From the NCBI RefSeq assembly GCF_021026375.1, contig NZ_JAJNDB010000001.1, positions 744,001-808,000 of the forward strand: 64,000 nt of DNA, written 5' to 3'. Source of the DNA: Actinomycetospora endophytica. Its GTDB lineage: Bacteria; Actinomycetota; Actinomycetes; Mycobacteriales; Pseudonocardiaceae. The notes under the pieces are model-generated. The model was given only the letters and a program-made list of their open reading frames with translations. It did no database searches and was not told the origin of the DNA. Shown in pieces: positions 16,200 through 25,425 of this stretch. Position numbers and translations under genes: made by a program. Numbering within the stretch: position 1 is the stretch's first letter; each line of letters begins with the position of its first letter.

Positions 16200-18995
16200 T
16201 CAGCGCGCGGGGACCGCCATCCGATCCCGCAGCTGCGCCCGGGAGGTGACGCCGAGCTTCGCGTAGACGTTCGACAGGTGGTACGCGACGGTGCGCGGCG
16301 ACACGAAGAGCTCCCGCGCGACCTCCCGGTTCGTCAGCCCCCGCACGACGAGCGCGACCACCGCATCCTCGTGCGGGGTCAGGCCGAGGGCGTCCTCCTC
16401 CGGCGACGGCGTGAGCCCCGCGGCGTGCAGCAGCTCCTCGCACGGCGCCAGGAACGGGATCGCGCCGAGCGCGGCCAGCCGGTCGCGGGCCGAGCGCAGC
16501 AGGTCGACCCCGGTGCGCCGCTCGCCCGCGGTCACGAGGTGGCGGCCGAGCTCGGTCTCGAGCCGCGCGAGTGCCAGCGGCGCGGCCACGGCCACCCGCC
16601 CGGCCTCGAAGGCCGCCCGCGCCCCGGCCGCGTCCCCCGCGGCCTCGGCGAGCAGCCCGCGCAGGCGGGCGGCGTCGATCGAGGCGTGGCCCGGCGGCCG
16701 GTCGGCGAGCCGCACGTCCAGCGCGCCGAGCGACTCGGAGGCCGCCGCGAACCGCGCCAGCCGCAGCAGCGCCTCGACGTGCAGCACCCGCGGGGCGAGG
16801 GCGCCGACCGCGTCGGCGATGGCGAGCACGTCGGGGTGCAGCACCGGCGCGAGCGCGCGCAGCATGCCCGCCGCGTCGTCGTCCACCAGCGCCGTCAGCG
16901 CACCGGCCGCCGCCGTCACGATCGTCGAGCCCCACCAGGCGGAGTCGGCGTCCGCGATGACGGTGAGGTGCGCGCGGGCCCGGTCCTGATGGCCGCGCAG
17001 CGCGTGCATCTGGGCGGCGTACCCGCGCACCATCAGCTCCGCGAACCCCCGGCCGGCGTCCCGCGCGGAGGCGACGGCGAGCTCGACCGCCTCGAGCCCG
17101 TCCACCTCACCCGTCCGGTCCCGGACCATCGCGAGGTAGCCGGCGGCGACCGTCGCGGTCCGCACGGGCTGCCCGGCCCGCGCCAGCCGCAGCGCCTCGC
17201 CGAGGCACCGGGCCGCCTCGCCGTCGTCGTCGGCCGCGGCGGCGAGCACCCCGCGCACGACGAGGGTGTCGGCGTGCAGCGGGGTACGTGCCTCCGGTGG
17301 CCCGCCGGCGAGCTCGAGCACGGCGCGGGCGTCGTCGCCGCGACCCAGCGCGACGAGCCCGAGGATCAGGGCGAAGCCCGCGGGCTGGCGCACCAGCGGT
17401 CCGTTGTCCGGGTCGGCGAAACAGGCGCCCGCGAGCTCGACCGCCTGCGCGGGCCGGCCGTCGAGCACCGCGAGCAGGGCGAGGTCGGCGGTGGCGATCG
17501 CGCGGGGTCCCGGGTCGTTGCCCTGCGCGGCGGCGTCGAGCAGCGGTCGGGCGAGGGCCGGGCGGCCACGCAGCAGGGCGAGCCGGCCGAGGAGACCGTC
17601 GCGGACCGGCCCGGGCCGCGCGGCCGTGAGCTCGTCCTCCAGCGCCCCGGCGCGACCCGTCTCCCCCGCGGCGAGCAGCACCTCGGCGGCCCGGAACACC
17701 AGGCGGTCGTGGTCGTCGAGATCGACCGCGACGCCGGCGGCGGCGCGCAGCAGGTCGGCGACGTCGAGGGCCGTGGCGCCGGCCGGGACGTCGACGGCGA
17801 GGCGTTCCAGGTCCCCGGCCAGCTCGGCGTCGGGTCCCACGGCCGCGGCGATCCGGTGGGTGAGGGCCGCCCGGCCGGTCGCCAGCGAGGCGGCTGCCCG
17901 GTGCAGCGCGCGGCGCCGCGCCGGCGACTGGTCCCCGTAGACGGCCGCGCGCAGCAGCGGGTGGACGAACCCGATGGCCCCGACCGGCCGGTTCCCCCGC
18001 TCGGCGAGCAGGCCGACCCGGACGCCCTCGTCGAGCGCCGCCACCGGGTCGTCCACCGGGTCCGCCCCGGCCGTCCCCGCGACGGCGGCCGCGTCGGCGA
18101 GCGAGCACGCCTCGCCGAGCACCGAGGCCGCCACGACGAGGGCCTGACCCGCGGCGCTCGCGCGGGAGAGCCGGACGAGCACGACGGCGGCGAGGGAGCG
18201 GGGCGCGGGCAGCACGTCGGTGGTCGTCGCCGCGAGCGCCTCGGGATCGAGCTCCTCCAGCAGCGTCCGGGCGTGCAGCGGATGGCCGTGGGTGCGGGCC
18301 CAGAGCCGACCGGCCGCGCCGGTCGAGCCCAGGGGACGCCCGAGCGCGGCGGCCAGTTCGGAGAGCTCGGCCGGGGCGAGACCCGTCAGCGGTAGCCGGC
18401 GCGCCCCGGGCGTCGCGTCGAGCAGGCGCACCCAGCGGGGGTCGACGGCGGGCTCGCCGTCGAGCAGTCCGGGGTCGGGGGTCCGGGCCCCGAGCAGCAC
18501 GACGACGTGGTCGTGGCGCAGCCGCCGCAGGACGAAGACCAGGGTGCGCACGGACAGGTCGTCGGCCCACTGGACGTCGTCGACGACGACCAGCAGCGGC
18601 TCGTCCCCGCCCACCGCGCCCAGGGCGGCGAGCAGCTCCGCGCCCACCACCATCGGGTCCGCGCCCGGCGCCCGGTCGGGTCCGGCGAGCGGGTGCTCCG
18701 CCAGCAGGTCGGCGGGCAGCGCGGCCGCGAGCTGGTCGACGATCCCGTAGGGCAGCGCCGCCTCGGCCTCGTCGCCGGTGGCGTTGATCAGGGTGGTGCC
18801 GTCCGCTCGCCCGATCGCGCTCGCGAGCAGCGCCGACTTGCCCATCCCCGCGGCACCGGCGATCCACACGATGCCCGGCTCACCCCGACGGGCGGCGGCG
18901 ACGGCCTCGTCGACGGCCTCCAGCTCGGCGCGCCGGCCGACGAACGGTCGCCGCGGTGGCGCTCCCTCGTGTCCGTCCACCCCGAAAGCGGACAA
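16200..18995 (-). CDS. Large ATP-binding LuxR-family regulator (LAL/MalT-like)
   Basis: A 931-aa regulator. An N-terminal AAA-type ATPase carries the Walker A loop GAAGMGKSA (near 47-55) and a Walker B-like strand LLVVVDDVQWADD. A long helical, TPR-like middle (about 350-850) is rich in Ala and Leu. The last 65 residues are a LuxR helix-turn-helix (LTPHEDAVVALVVRGLTNRE, then SPRTVAYHLSNVYAKLGV). The family couples ATP use to transcription activation, often for pathway genes next door; here the nearest target is the CYP102 operon, which starts 260 bases downstream. The start is taken as TTG 18995; a GTG at 18980 is an equally likely alternative. Confidence 0.88.
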   Translation of the reverse strand: MSAFGVDGHEGAPPRRPFVGRRAELEAVDEAVAAARRGEPGIVWIAGAAGMGKSALLASAIGRADGTTLINATGDEAEAALPYGIVDQLAAALPADLLAEHPLAGPDRAPGADPMVVGAELLAALGAVGGDEPLLVVVDDVQWADDLSVRTLVFVLRRLRHDHVVVLLGARTPDPGLLDGEPAVDPRWVRLLDATPGARRLPLTGLAPAELSELAAALGRPLGSTGAAGRLWARTHGHPLHARTLLEELDPEALAATTTDVLPAPRSLAAVVLVRLSRASAAGQALVVAASVLGEACSLADAAAVAGTAGADPVDDPVAALDEGVRVGLLAERGNRPVGAIGFVHPLLRAAVYGDQSPARRRALHRAAASLATGRAALTHRIAAAVGPDAELAGDLERLAVDVPAGATALDVADLLRAAAGVAVDLDDHDRLVFRAAEVLLAAGETGRAGALEDELTAARPGPVRDGLLGRLALLRGRPALARPLLDAAAQGNDPGPRAIATADLALLAVLDGRPAQAVELAGACFADPDNGPLVRQPAGFALILGLVALGRGDDARAVLELAGGPPEARTPLHADTLVVRGVLAAAADDDGEAARCLGEALRLARAGQPVRTATVAAGYLAMVRDRTGEVDGLEAVELAVASARDAGRGFAELMVRGYAAQMHALRGHQDRARAHLTVIADADSAWWGSTIVTAAAGALTALVDDDAAGMLRALAPVLHPDVLAIADAVGALAPRVLHVEALLRLARFAAASESLGALDVRLADRPPGHASIDAARLRGLLAEAAGDAAGARAAFEAGRVAVAAPLALARLETELGRHLVTAGERRTGVDLLRSARDRLAALGAIPFLAPCEELLHAAGLTPSPEEDALGLTPHEDAVVALVVRGLTNREVARELFVSPRTVAYHLSNVYAKLGVTSRAQLRDRMAVPAR

Positions 18996-19080
18996 CGTGC
19001 CCCGGGGGCGTGTCCAGCACCACCCCGATCGGTACCCGGTCGGTCACCCGCAGGTCAGAACGGATGCCCGCAACCGGACA

Positions 19081-20649
19081 TCACTCCCACTCGATGGTGC
19101 CCGGCGGCTTGCTGGTCACGTCGAGCACGACGCGGTTGATCTCGGCGCACTCGTTGGTGATCCGGGTGGAGATGCGCTCGAGGGTCTCGTACGGGACGCG
19201 GGTCCAGTCGGCGGTCATGGCGTCCTCGCTCGACACCGGCCGCAGCACCACCGGGTGGCCGTACGTGCGCCCGTCGCCCTGCACGCCGACCGAGCGCACG
19301 TCGGCGAGCAGCACCACCGGGCACTGCCAGATGGTGCGGTCCAGCCCGGCGGCCGAGAGCTCCTCGCGGGCGATGGCGTCGGCGCGACGCAGGGTCGCGA
19401 GCCGGTCCGCGTCGACCGCGCCGATGATGCGGATCGCGAGCCCCGGGCCCGGGAAGGGCTGCCGCGCGACGATCGTCTCGGGCAGGCCGAGCTCGGTCCC
19501 GACGGCGCGGACCTCGTCCTTGAACAGCGAGCGCAGCGGCTCGACCAGGGCGAACTGGAGGTCGTCGGGCAGCCCGCCGACGTTGTGGTGGGACTTGATG
19601 TTCGCCGCGCCGGAGCCGCCGCCGGACTCCACGACGTCGGGATAGAGCGTCCCCTGCACCAGGAAGTCGACCCCGGCGCCCTCGGCCAGATCGCGCGCCG
19701 CGCCCTCGAACGAGCGGATGAACTCCCGCCCGATGATCTTGCGCTTCTCCTCCGGGTCCACGACATCGGCCAGCTCGCGCAGGAAGACCTCCGCGGCGTC
19801 GACCGTCACGAGGTCGACCCCGGTGGCCGCGACGAAGTCCCGCTCCACCTGGCCGCGCTCCCCCTCGCGCAGCAGCCCGTGGTCGACGAACACACAGGTC
19901 AGCCGGTCCCCGATCGCCTGCTGGACGAGTGCCGCGGCGACGGCCGAGTCGACCCCGCCGGACAGCCCGCAGATCGCGCGGCCGGTGGGCCCGATCTGCG
20001 CGCGGATCGCGTCGACGGTCTCGGCGACGATGTTCGCGGGCGTCCAGTCGGCGGTGATGCCCGCGACGTCGCGCAGGAACCGCTCGAGCACCAGCTGGCC
20101 GTGCGGCGAGTGCCCGACCTCCGGGTGGTACTGCACCCCGGCCAGCCGCCGCTCGACGCACTCGAACGCGGCGACGGGGGCCCCGGGCGACGAGGCCGTC
20201 GTCGTGAACCCCTCCGGCGCGACCGTGACGCCGTCGCCGTGGCTCATCCACACCGGGTGTTCACCGGGCAGGTCGCCGTGCAGCCGGCCGGGGTCGGTGA
20301 CGTGCAGGTCGGTGCGGCCGTACTCGCGGTCGCCGGTGTGCGCGACGGTGCCGCCGAGCGCCGAGGCCATGAGCTGGAACCCGTAGCAGATGCCGAACAC
20401 CGGGACGCCGGCCTCGAACAGCGCGGGATCGATGCTCGGGGCGCCCTCGGCGTAGACGGACGCGGGGCCGCCGGAGAGCACGATCGCGGCCGGGTCGCGT
20501 CCGAGCATGTCGTCCACCGACATCGTGTGCGGCACGACCTCGGAGTACACGGCCGCCTCGCGGACCCGACGGGCGATGAGCTGGGCGTACTGGGCGCCGT
20601 AGTCGACGACGAGGACGGGGTGCTCGCCACTGCTGGTCACGGTCCCCAT
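19081..20649 (-). CDS. guaA: GMP synthase (glutamine-hydrolysing)
   Basis: GuaA converts XMP to GMP using glutamine and ATP. The glutamine amidotransferase domain has the nucleophile Cys88 in VFGICYGFQ and the His/Glu pair in [11 protein letters not shown]. The ATP pyrophosphatase P-loop is [14 protein letters not shown], and the C-terminal dimerisation domain ends [10 protein letters not shown], the normal GuaA terminus. Length (522 aa) is standard. The ATG at 20649 has no ribosome binding site and begins two bases from a long palindrome; an internal GTG at 20640 is the only other nearby start. guaB and guaB3 lie about 7 kb away, as in mycobacteria. Confidence 0.97.
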   Translation of the reverse strand: MGTVTSSGEHPVLVVDYGAQYAQLIARRVREAAVYSEVVPHTMSVDDMLGRDPAAIVLSGGPASVYAEGAPSIDPALFEAGVPVFGICYGFQLMASALGGTVAHTGDREYGRTDLHVTDPGRLHGDLPGEHPVWMSHGDGVTVAPEGFTTTASSPGAPVAAFECVERRLAGVQYHPEVGHSPHGQLVLERFLRDVAGITADWTPANIVAETVDAIRAQIGPTGRAICGLSGGVDSAVAAALVQQAIGDRLTCVFVDHGLLREGERGQVERDFVAATGVDLVTVDAAEVFLRELADVVDPEEKRKIIGREFIRSFEGAARDLAEGAGVDFLVQGTLYPDVVESGGGSGAANIKSHHNVGGLPDDLQFALVEPLRSLFKDEVRAVGTELGLPETIVARQPFPGPGLAIRIIGAVDADRLATLRRADAIAREELSAAGLDRTIWQCPVVLLADVRSVGVQGDGRTYGHPVVLRPVSSEDAMTADWTRVPYETLERISTRITNECAEINRVVLDVTSKPPGTIEWE

Positions 20650-20650
20650 T

Positions 20651-20721
20651 TTGCGCTACGCGCACGTGCGTGTGTTTCCGTGCCCCAACACGGAAACACA
20701 CGCACATGCGCGGAGCGCGAA
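20651..20721. repeat. Palindrome B, copy 2: inverted repeat between divergent start codons
   Basis: Arms 20651-20682 and 20689-20721 pair with two mismatches and a bulge around the loop CCCCAA. The inner 17 bp (GTGCGTGTGTTTCCGTG) are identical to the element at 8232-8248, and the outer GCGCGGAGCGC matches palindrome A. It lies one base before the guaA ATG and three bases before the opposite gene's ATG, so it cannot be a simple terminator here. It is a possible operator or 5'-leader hairpin. Confidence 0.75.
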
Positions 20722-20723
20722 CG

Positions 20724-21404
20724 ATGAGTTCCGTACGCGGCGCGGGTCCCATGACCATGAGCACCGTGACCACCGGCATCTGGCCCGCGATCCGCGTCGA
20801 GCGCGCCTCCCTCGTCGCCGACCTGTCCGATCTGACTCCCGAGCAGTGGGCGACGCACTCGCTGTGCACCGACTGGACGATCGAGGAGACGGTCGCGCAC
20901 CTGTCCGCCGCCGCGAGCGTCGGACGCCTGCGCTGGTTCCGCTCGGCGATCGGGGCGCGGTTCGACTTCGCCCTGCACAACCGCCGCCGGCTCGACGAGC
21001 AGCTCGGGGCGACGCCGGCGGAGACCCTGGCGATCCTGCGTTCGAAGATCGACTCGACGGTGCGGCCGATGGGGGACGAACGCGCGTGGCTCGGCGAGGT
21101 CGTCGTGCACGGCGCGGACATCCGCCGCCCGCTGGGCCTTCCCCCGACGACGCCGCTGTCCGCCTCGACCGCCGTCGCCGAGTTCTACGCCTCCCGTGAC
21201 TTCGCGGTGCCGAGCCGCACGACGGCGGCCGGGCTGCGGCTGGTCGCCGACGACGGGCCCTTCACGGCGGGTTCCGACGACGACCCGCTCGTCACCGGCC
21301 CGACCCTCGCGCTGGTCCTGGCGATGGCCGGCCGGGCGGCGTTCTGCGACGAGCTCTCCGGGCCGGGAGTGGCGACGCTGCGGGACCGGTGCTCAGCCCA
21401 GTAG
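20724..21404 (+). CDS. Maleylpyruvate isomerase-fold protein (DinB/MDMPI, TIGR03083-like)
   Basis: A protein of about 226 aa with the four-helix DinB/MDMPI N-terminal pattern: an early helix with LSDLTPEQWATHSLCTDWTI, then the metal-type motif EETVAHLSAAASVG with its histidine, and later RAWLGEVVVHGADIRRPLG, which supplies another conserved His. The family includes mycothiol-dependent isomerases and transferases, and many members of unknown substrate. The start is uncertain: ATG 20724 lies at the palindrome edge with GGAG nine bases before it, while ATG 20751 and 20757 also fit. The gene overlaps ptsI tail to tail by 12 bases. Confidence 0.75.
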   Translation: MSSVRGAGPMTMSTVTTGIWPAIRVERASLVADLSDLTPEQWATHSLCTDWTIEETVAHLSAAASVGRLRWFRSAIGARFDFALHNRRRLDEQLGATPAETLAILRSKIDSTVRPMGDERAWLGEVVVHGADIRRPLGLPPTTPLSASTAVAEFYASRDFAVPSRTTAAGLRLVADDGPFTAGSDDDPLVTGPTLALVLAMAGRAAFCDELSGPGVATLRDRCSAQ

Positions 21405-23111
21405 GTCCCGCACCGCGGCCCGTGCCGACGCGACATCCCGCGACGACACCGCCGCCCGGGCCGCCCGCTGTGCCGTCGCCACATCCACCGACGCCACCCG
21501 CGCCGCCACCGCGGGCAGCGCCGAGGCGGCCGCCGACAACGACGTCACCCCGAGCCCGACGAGCACCACCGCCAGCGCCGGGTCCGCGGCCGCCTCGCCG
21601 CACACCCCGACCGGGGTCCCGGTGATCGCAGCCGCCCGGCACAGCTGGTCGAGCAGGCGGAGCACGGCGGGCTGCCACGGGTCGTTGAACCCCGCGAGCG
21701 GCCCGGACTGGCGGTCGGCGGCGAAGACGTACTGCGTGAGGTCGTTGGTGCCCACCGAGACGAAGTCGACCTCGGCCAGCAGCTCCGGGGCGTTCAGCAC
21801 CGCCGCGGGCACCTCGATCATGACCCCCACCTGCTCCGCGCCGGCCGCCCGCGCCCGGGCCACGAAGCGCGCGGCCTCGTCGGCCGTCGAGATCATCGGG
21901 GCCATCACCTTGAGCTCGACGCCCGCGTCCGCGGCGCCCCCGACGACGGCGGCGAGCTGCCGGTCGAGCACCCCGGCCCGGTCGGCGGACCCGATGGTCG
22001 AGCTCCGCTCCGCCGCGTCTCCGGCGGCCTCGTCGAACAGCCGCTGCCCGCGCACCCCGAGCGCGGGGTTCACCTCGGGCGCGACGGCGAGGAACGGCAC
22101 CGGCTTGTCGGCCCCGGCGTCGAGCGTCCGCACCGTGACCGGCGTCCCGCGCAGCGGCGCCATCGTGGCGGCGTAGCCGGCGCGCTGGTCGGCCTCGGTG
22201 GGCTCGGTCGCCGCGGACAGGAAGGTCAGCTCGGTCCGCAGCAGGCCGACGCCCTCGGCGCCCACCTCGGCGGCACGCCGGGCGTCCTTCGCGTCCGCGA
22301 TGTTGGCGACGATCGCGATGCGGCGCCCGTCGCGCGTCGTCACCGGGCCCTCGACGACGGACGGCCCGGCCGCCGCCGTGTCCGCGCCGACCGCGGTCCC
22401 GGCCGGCACCTCGACGACCTCGCCCGCGACCCCGTCGACCCGCACCAGGACCCCCTCGGCGAGGGTCTCGGCGCCGGGACACCCGACGACGGCGGGGACT
22501 CCCAGCGAGCGGGCGAGGATCGCGGTGTGGCTGGTCGGGCCGCCCTCGACGGTGACCAGCGCGAGGGCCTTCGTCGGGTCGAGCGTGGCGGTGTCGGCCG
22601 GGGCGAGATCACGGGCGACGAGGACCGACGGCCGGTCCAGCGCCGGGACGCCCGGAGCGGGCACGCCGAGCAGCTCGGCGACGATCCGGTCGCGGATGTC
22701 GGCGACATCGCCCGCGCGCTCGGCCAGGTAGCCCCCGGCCGCCTGCAGCGCGGCGACGAACCGAGCCGCCGACTCGTGCACCGCGCGCGGGGCGGGGGTG
22801 CCGTGGTCCCGCACGAGCTCCGCGGCGGACTCCAGCAGCGCCGGGTCCTCGGCCATCATCGCGGTCGCGTAGAGGACGTCGGAGACCTCCTTGGCCAGGC
22901 CCGGGGTGCCCGCGGTGTCCATCATCCGGGTCGACACGGCGGCGCCCGCCGGGGCGATGCGCGCCGCCTCGGTCTCCCGACGGTCCTCGGGGACCGACGG
23001 GCCCGCGGGCGGCTCTCCCAACGGCTCGGGCACCCGCACGACCGGCCCCACGGCCGCGCCGGCGCTCGCCGGGGTACCGGGCAGCACGACCCGCGTCTCG
23101 GTGCTCGTCAT
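21393..23111 (-). CDS. ptsI: PTS enzyme I (phosphoenolpyruvate-protein phosphotransferase)
   Basis: Enzyme I takes phosphate from PEP and passes it to HPr. The 572-aa protein has the phosphorylated His195 in GGPTSHTAILARSLG, the PEP-binding segment GVGLLRTELTFL and, near the end, the active-site signature DFVSVGTNDLTQYVFAADR. Other expected regions (VRTLDAGADKP; MIEVPAAVL) are in place. It faces away from the fruR-fruK-fruA-ptsH operon across 129 bases, so the general and fructose-specific PTS parts share a control region, probably under FruR. It is the only enzyme I candidate in the window. Confidence 0.95.
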   Translation of the reverse strand: MTSTETRVVLPGTPASAGAAVGPVVRVPEPLGEPPAGPSVPEDRRETEAARIAPAGAAVSTRMMDTAGTPGLAKEVSDVLYATAMMAEDPALLESAAELVRDHGTPAPRAVHESAARFVAALQAAGGYLAERAGDVADIRDRIVAELLGVPAPGVPALDRPSVLVARDLAPADTATLDPTKALALVTVEGGPTSHTAILARSLGVPAVVGCPGAETLAEGVLVRVDGVAGEVVEVPAGTAVGADTAAAGPSVVEGPVTTRDGRRIAIVANIADAKDARRAAEVGAEGVGLLRTELTFLSAATEPTEADQRAGYAATMAPLRGTPVTVRTLDAGADKPVPFLAVAPEVNPALGVRGQRLFDEAAGDAAERSSTIGSADRAGVLDRQLAAVVGGAADAGVELKVMAPMISTADEAARFVARARAAGAEQVGVMIEVPAAVLNAPELLAEVDFVSVGTNDLTQYVFAADRQSGPLAGFNDPWQPAVLRLLDQLCRAAAITGTPVGVCGEAAADPALAVVLVGLGVTSLSAAASALPAVAARVASVDVATAQRAARAAVSSRDVASARAAVRDLLG

Positions 23112-23164
23112 GGAACCGCTCCCGTCCTCCGGTGTCAGCGAGGAGAACGTACGACGGCAACCCG

Positions 23165-23193
23165 TTGACAGTCCACAGGTAATCCCACAAACT
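23165..23193 (+). promoter_or_regulatory. Candidate promoter of the fructose operon
   Basis: TTGACA at 23165-23170 matches the -35 consensus, and after 17 bases CAAACT (23188-23193) is a weak -10. It lies 48 bases before the fruR start, inside the ptsI-fruR divergent region. The AT-rich text just downstream (CACAAACTTCC, then AACAACAC) is unusual for this genome and is a likely place for FruR binding. Confidence 0.4.
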
Positions 23194-23240
23194 TCCAACC
23201 AGAACAACACAGGTCGAGCGCAGAACGGAGGTGATCGGGC

Positions 23241-24011
23241 ATGTACGCCGCAGAGCGCCACCAGGTCCTGGTCCGCCGGGCGCGGGAGCTCGGACGCCTG
23301 GAGGTCACGCAGGTCGCCGCCGAGCTCGGCGTCACCACCGAGACCATCCGGCGCGACCTCACCGCCCTCGAGCGCCAGGGCCTGCTGCACCGGGTGCACG
23401 GTGGCGCCATCGCGACCGACCGCCTCGAGATCGAGCCCGCCGTCGGCGTCCGCGAGATCACGCACCCGGACGAGAAGGACCGCATCGCCAAGGCTGCGGT
23501 GTCCGAGCTCGGCTCCGCCACGACGATCCTGCTCGACGCGGGCACGACGACGTCGCGGGTCGCGACGCTGCTGCCCGACGACGTCGAGCTCACCGTCGTC
23601 ACCAACTCGCTGCCGATCGCGACGGCGCTGCTCTCCCGTTCGCGGGTCACGGTGCACCTGATCGGCGGCCGGGTCCGCGGCGCGACGATGTCGGCGGTCG
23701 ACCGCTGGGCGCTGAAGACCCTCGAGAGCGTCAACTGCGACGTGGCGGTGCTGGGCACCAACGGCTTCTCCGTGGCGCGCGGGCTGACGACGCCGGACGT
23801 CGCCGAGTCCGCCGTCAAGGGCGCCATGGTCGCCGCCGCCGCGCGGCGCATCGTCGTCGCCGACTCCAGCAAGTACGGCACGGACGCGTTCTCCCGCTTC
23901 GCCACCCTCGCCGACGTCGAGACCCTCGTGACCGACGGCGCCCTGCTCGAGACGCACCCGGAGGCCGCGGACGAGCTGCGCGCCGCCGGACCGGAACTGG
24001 TGATCGCCTGA
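23241..24011 (+). CDS. fruR: DeoR-family transcriptional regulator of the fructose PTS
   Basis: A 256-aa DeoR regulator. The N-terminal winged helix-turn-helix is EVTQVAAELGVTTETIRRDL with the following LHRVHGGAI segment; the C-terminal sugar-phosphate sensor (DeoRC) shows STATTILLDAGTTTSRVA-like text (GSATTILLDAGTTTSR) and VVADSSKYG. Family members repress PTS operons and release DNA on binding fructose 1-phosphate. It is first in the operon and its stop shares a base with the fruK start (TGATG). The upstream GGAGG (seven bases before ATG) supports the start. Confidence 0.92.
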   Translation: MYAAERHQVLVRRARELGRLEVTQVAAELGVTTETIRRDLTALERQGLLHRVHGGAIATDRLEIEPAVGVREITHPDEKDRIAKAAVSELGSATTILLDAGTTTSRVATLLPDDVELTVVTNSLPIATALLSRSRVTVHLIGGRVRGATMSAVDRWALKTLESVNCDVAVLGTNGFSVARGLTTPDVAESAVKGAMVAAAARRIVVADSSKYGTDAFSRFATLADVETLVTDGALLETHPEAADELRAAGPELVIA

Positions 24012-24976
24012 TGAGCGGCATGATCGTCACGGTCACCCCGAACCCCAGCCTCGACCGCACCGTGGAGATCCCCGAGCTGGTCCCCGGCGCCGTCCTGCGG
24101 GCCACCGCGCACCGCGTGGACCCGGGCGGCAAGGGCGTCAACGTCTCGCGCGTCCTCGCCCGGTTCGGCCGCCCGACCCTGGCGATCATGCCCGGAGGCG
24201 CGGGCGAACTGGCCACCCTGCTCCGGCGCGCCGGGGTCCAGCCGGTGTCGACCCCGGCCGACGGCACCACCCGGGTCAACACCGCGCTCGTCGAGCCCGG
24301 CGGGGTCACGACGAAGGTCAACGAGCCCGGCGTGGCGCTGACCGCGGCGCAGGTCGACACCCTCGTCGACACCGTCCGGGTCCACGCCGCGCCGGCCGAC
24401 TGGGTCGTGACGGCGGGCAGCGTCCCGCTCGGCGCCCCCGCCGACCTGCACGGCCGCATCGTCACCGCCGCGCGGACCGCGGGCGCCCGGGTCGCGGTCG
24501 ACACGTCCGGGGACGCCCTGCGCGCCGCCGTCGCGGCCGGCCCGGACCTGGTCAAGCCGAACGTCGCCGAGCTCGCCGAGCTGGTCGGCCACCCGCTCCC
24601 CCGCCTCGCCGACGTCCTCGGCGCGGCCCGGGAGCTGGTCGCGGGCGGGATCGGCACCGTGCTGGTGAGCATGGGCGCGTCCGGCGCGCTCGTCGTGGAC
24701 GCCGACGACGCGTGGCACACCGGCAGCGCGACCGCACCGCCGGTCCGCAGCACCGTCGGCGCGGGCGACTCCGCCCTCGCCGGCTACCTGATCGCGATGA
24801 CCGAGGCCGGCGACGTCAAGCCGGCCGACGCCCTCGTCCACGCGGTGGCCTGCGGCGCCGCCGCCGTCGGCCTGCCCGGCACCGCGGTGCCCGGGCCCAC
24901 CGACGTCGACCCCACCCACGTCCGTCCGGCCTCCGCCCCGGACTCCACCCTCGACCTCACCGGAGAGGCAGCATGA
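24011..24976 (+). CDS. fruK: 1-phosphofructokinase
   Basis: FruK phosphorylates fructose 1-phosphate to the 1,6-bisphosphate after PTS uptake. The 321-aa protein has the PfkB-family features: TVTPNPSLDRTVEI at the N-terminus, the glycine motif VDPGGKGVNVSRVLARFG, and the C-terminal signature with catalytic Asp, VGAGDSALAGYLIA. It starts on the base where fruR stops and overlaps the IIA gene by four bases. Confidence 0.94.
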   Translation: MSGMIVTVTPNPSLDRTVEIPELVPGAVLRATAHRVDPGGKGVNVSRVLARFGRPTLAIMPGGAGELATLLRRAGVQPVSTPADGTTRVNTALVEPGGVTTKVNEPGVALTAAQVDTLVDTVRVHAAPADWVVTAGSVPLGAPADLHGRIVTAARTAGARVAVDTSGDALRAAVAAGPDLVKPNVAELAELVGHPLPRLADVLGAARELVAGGIGTVLVSMGASGALVVDADDAWHTGSATAPPVRSTVGAGDSALAGYLIAMTEAGDVKPADALVHAVACGAAAVGLPGTAVPGPTDVDPTHVRPASAPDSTLDLTGEAA

Positions 24977-25425
24977 GCGCACTGATCACGGAAGACCTCG
25001 TCGACCTGGAGCTGCCCGCCGGTGGCCGGCGCGAGGTCGTGCGATCACTCGCCGAGCGGCTGGTGCAGGCCGGGCGCGTCACCGACCTGGAGCAGTTCCT
25101 CGCCGACGTCGAGGCCCGCGAGGCGCAGATGCCGACGGGGCTCGACGGCGGCATCGGCATCCCGCACTGCCGCTCCGCCGCCGTCACCGAACCGACCCTG
25201 GGCTTCGGCCGCAGCAGCGGTGGCGTCGACTTCGGCGCGGACGACGGGAACCCGGCCGACCTGGTCTTCCTCATCGCGGCTCCGTCCGGCGGCGGCGACG
25301 ACCACATGACCGTGCTGGCCGCGCTCGCCCGCCGCCTGGTCCGGAAGTCCTTCACCGGCGAGCTCCGTTCCACGACCGACCCGGCCGCCGCCGCCGACTT
25401 CATCGCGAAGGAGGTCTCGGCATGA
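24973..25425 (+). CDS. PTS fructose-specific enzyme IIA
   Basis: A separate 150-aa IIA component of the fructose/mannitol type. The phosphorylated histidine is His65 in GGIGIPHCRS, which is the family signature. It receives phosphate from HPr and passes it to the IIB domain of the next gene. The gene overlaps both neighbours by four bases (ATGA), so fruK, IIA and IIBC are translated as a chain. In many bacteria this domain is fused to IIBC or to HPr; here it is free-standing. Confidence 0.93.
   Translation: MSALITEDLVDLELPAGGRREVVRSLAERLVQAGRVTDLEQFLADVEAREAQMPTGLDGGIGIPHCRSAAVTEPTLGFGRSSGGVDFGADDGNPADLVFLIAAPSGGGDDHMTVLAALARRLVRKSFTGELRSTTDPAAAADFIAKEVSA

Noticed and set aside
20670-20723. 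Upstream extension of the MDMPI-like gene
   Set aside because: The extra 18 residues are encoded by the palindrome and would not be conserved.
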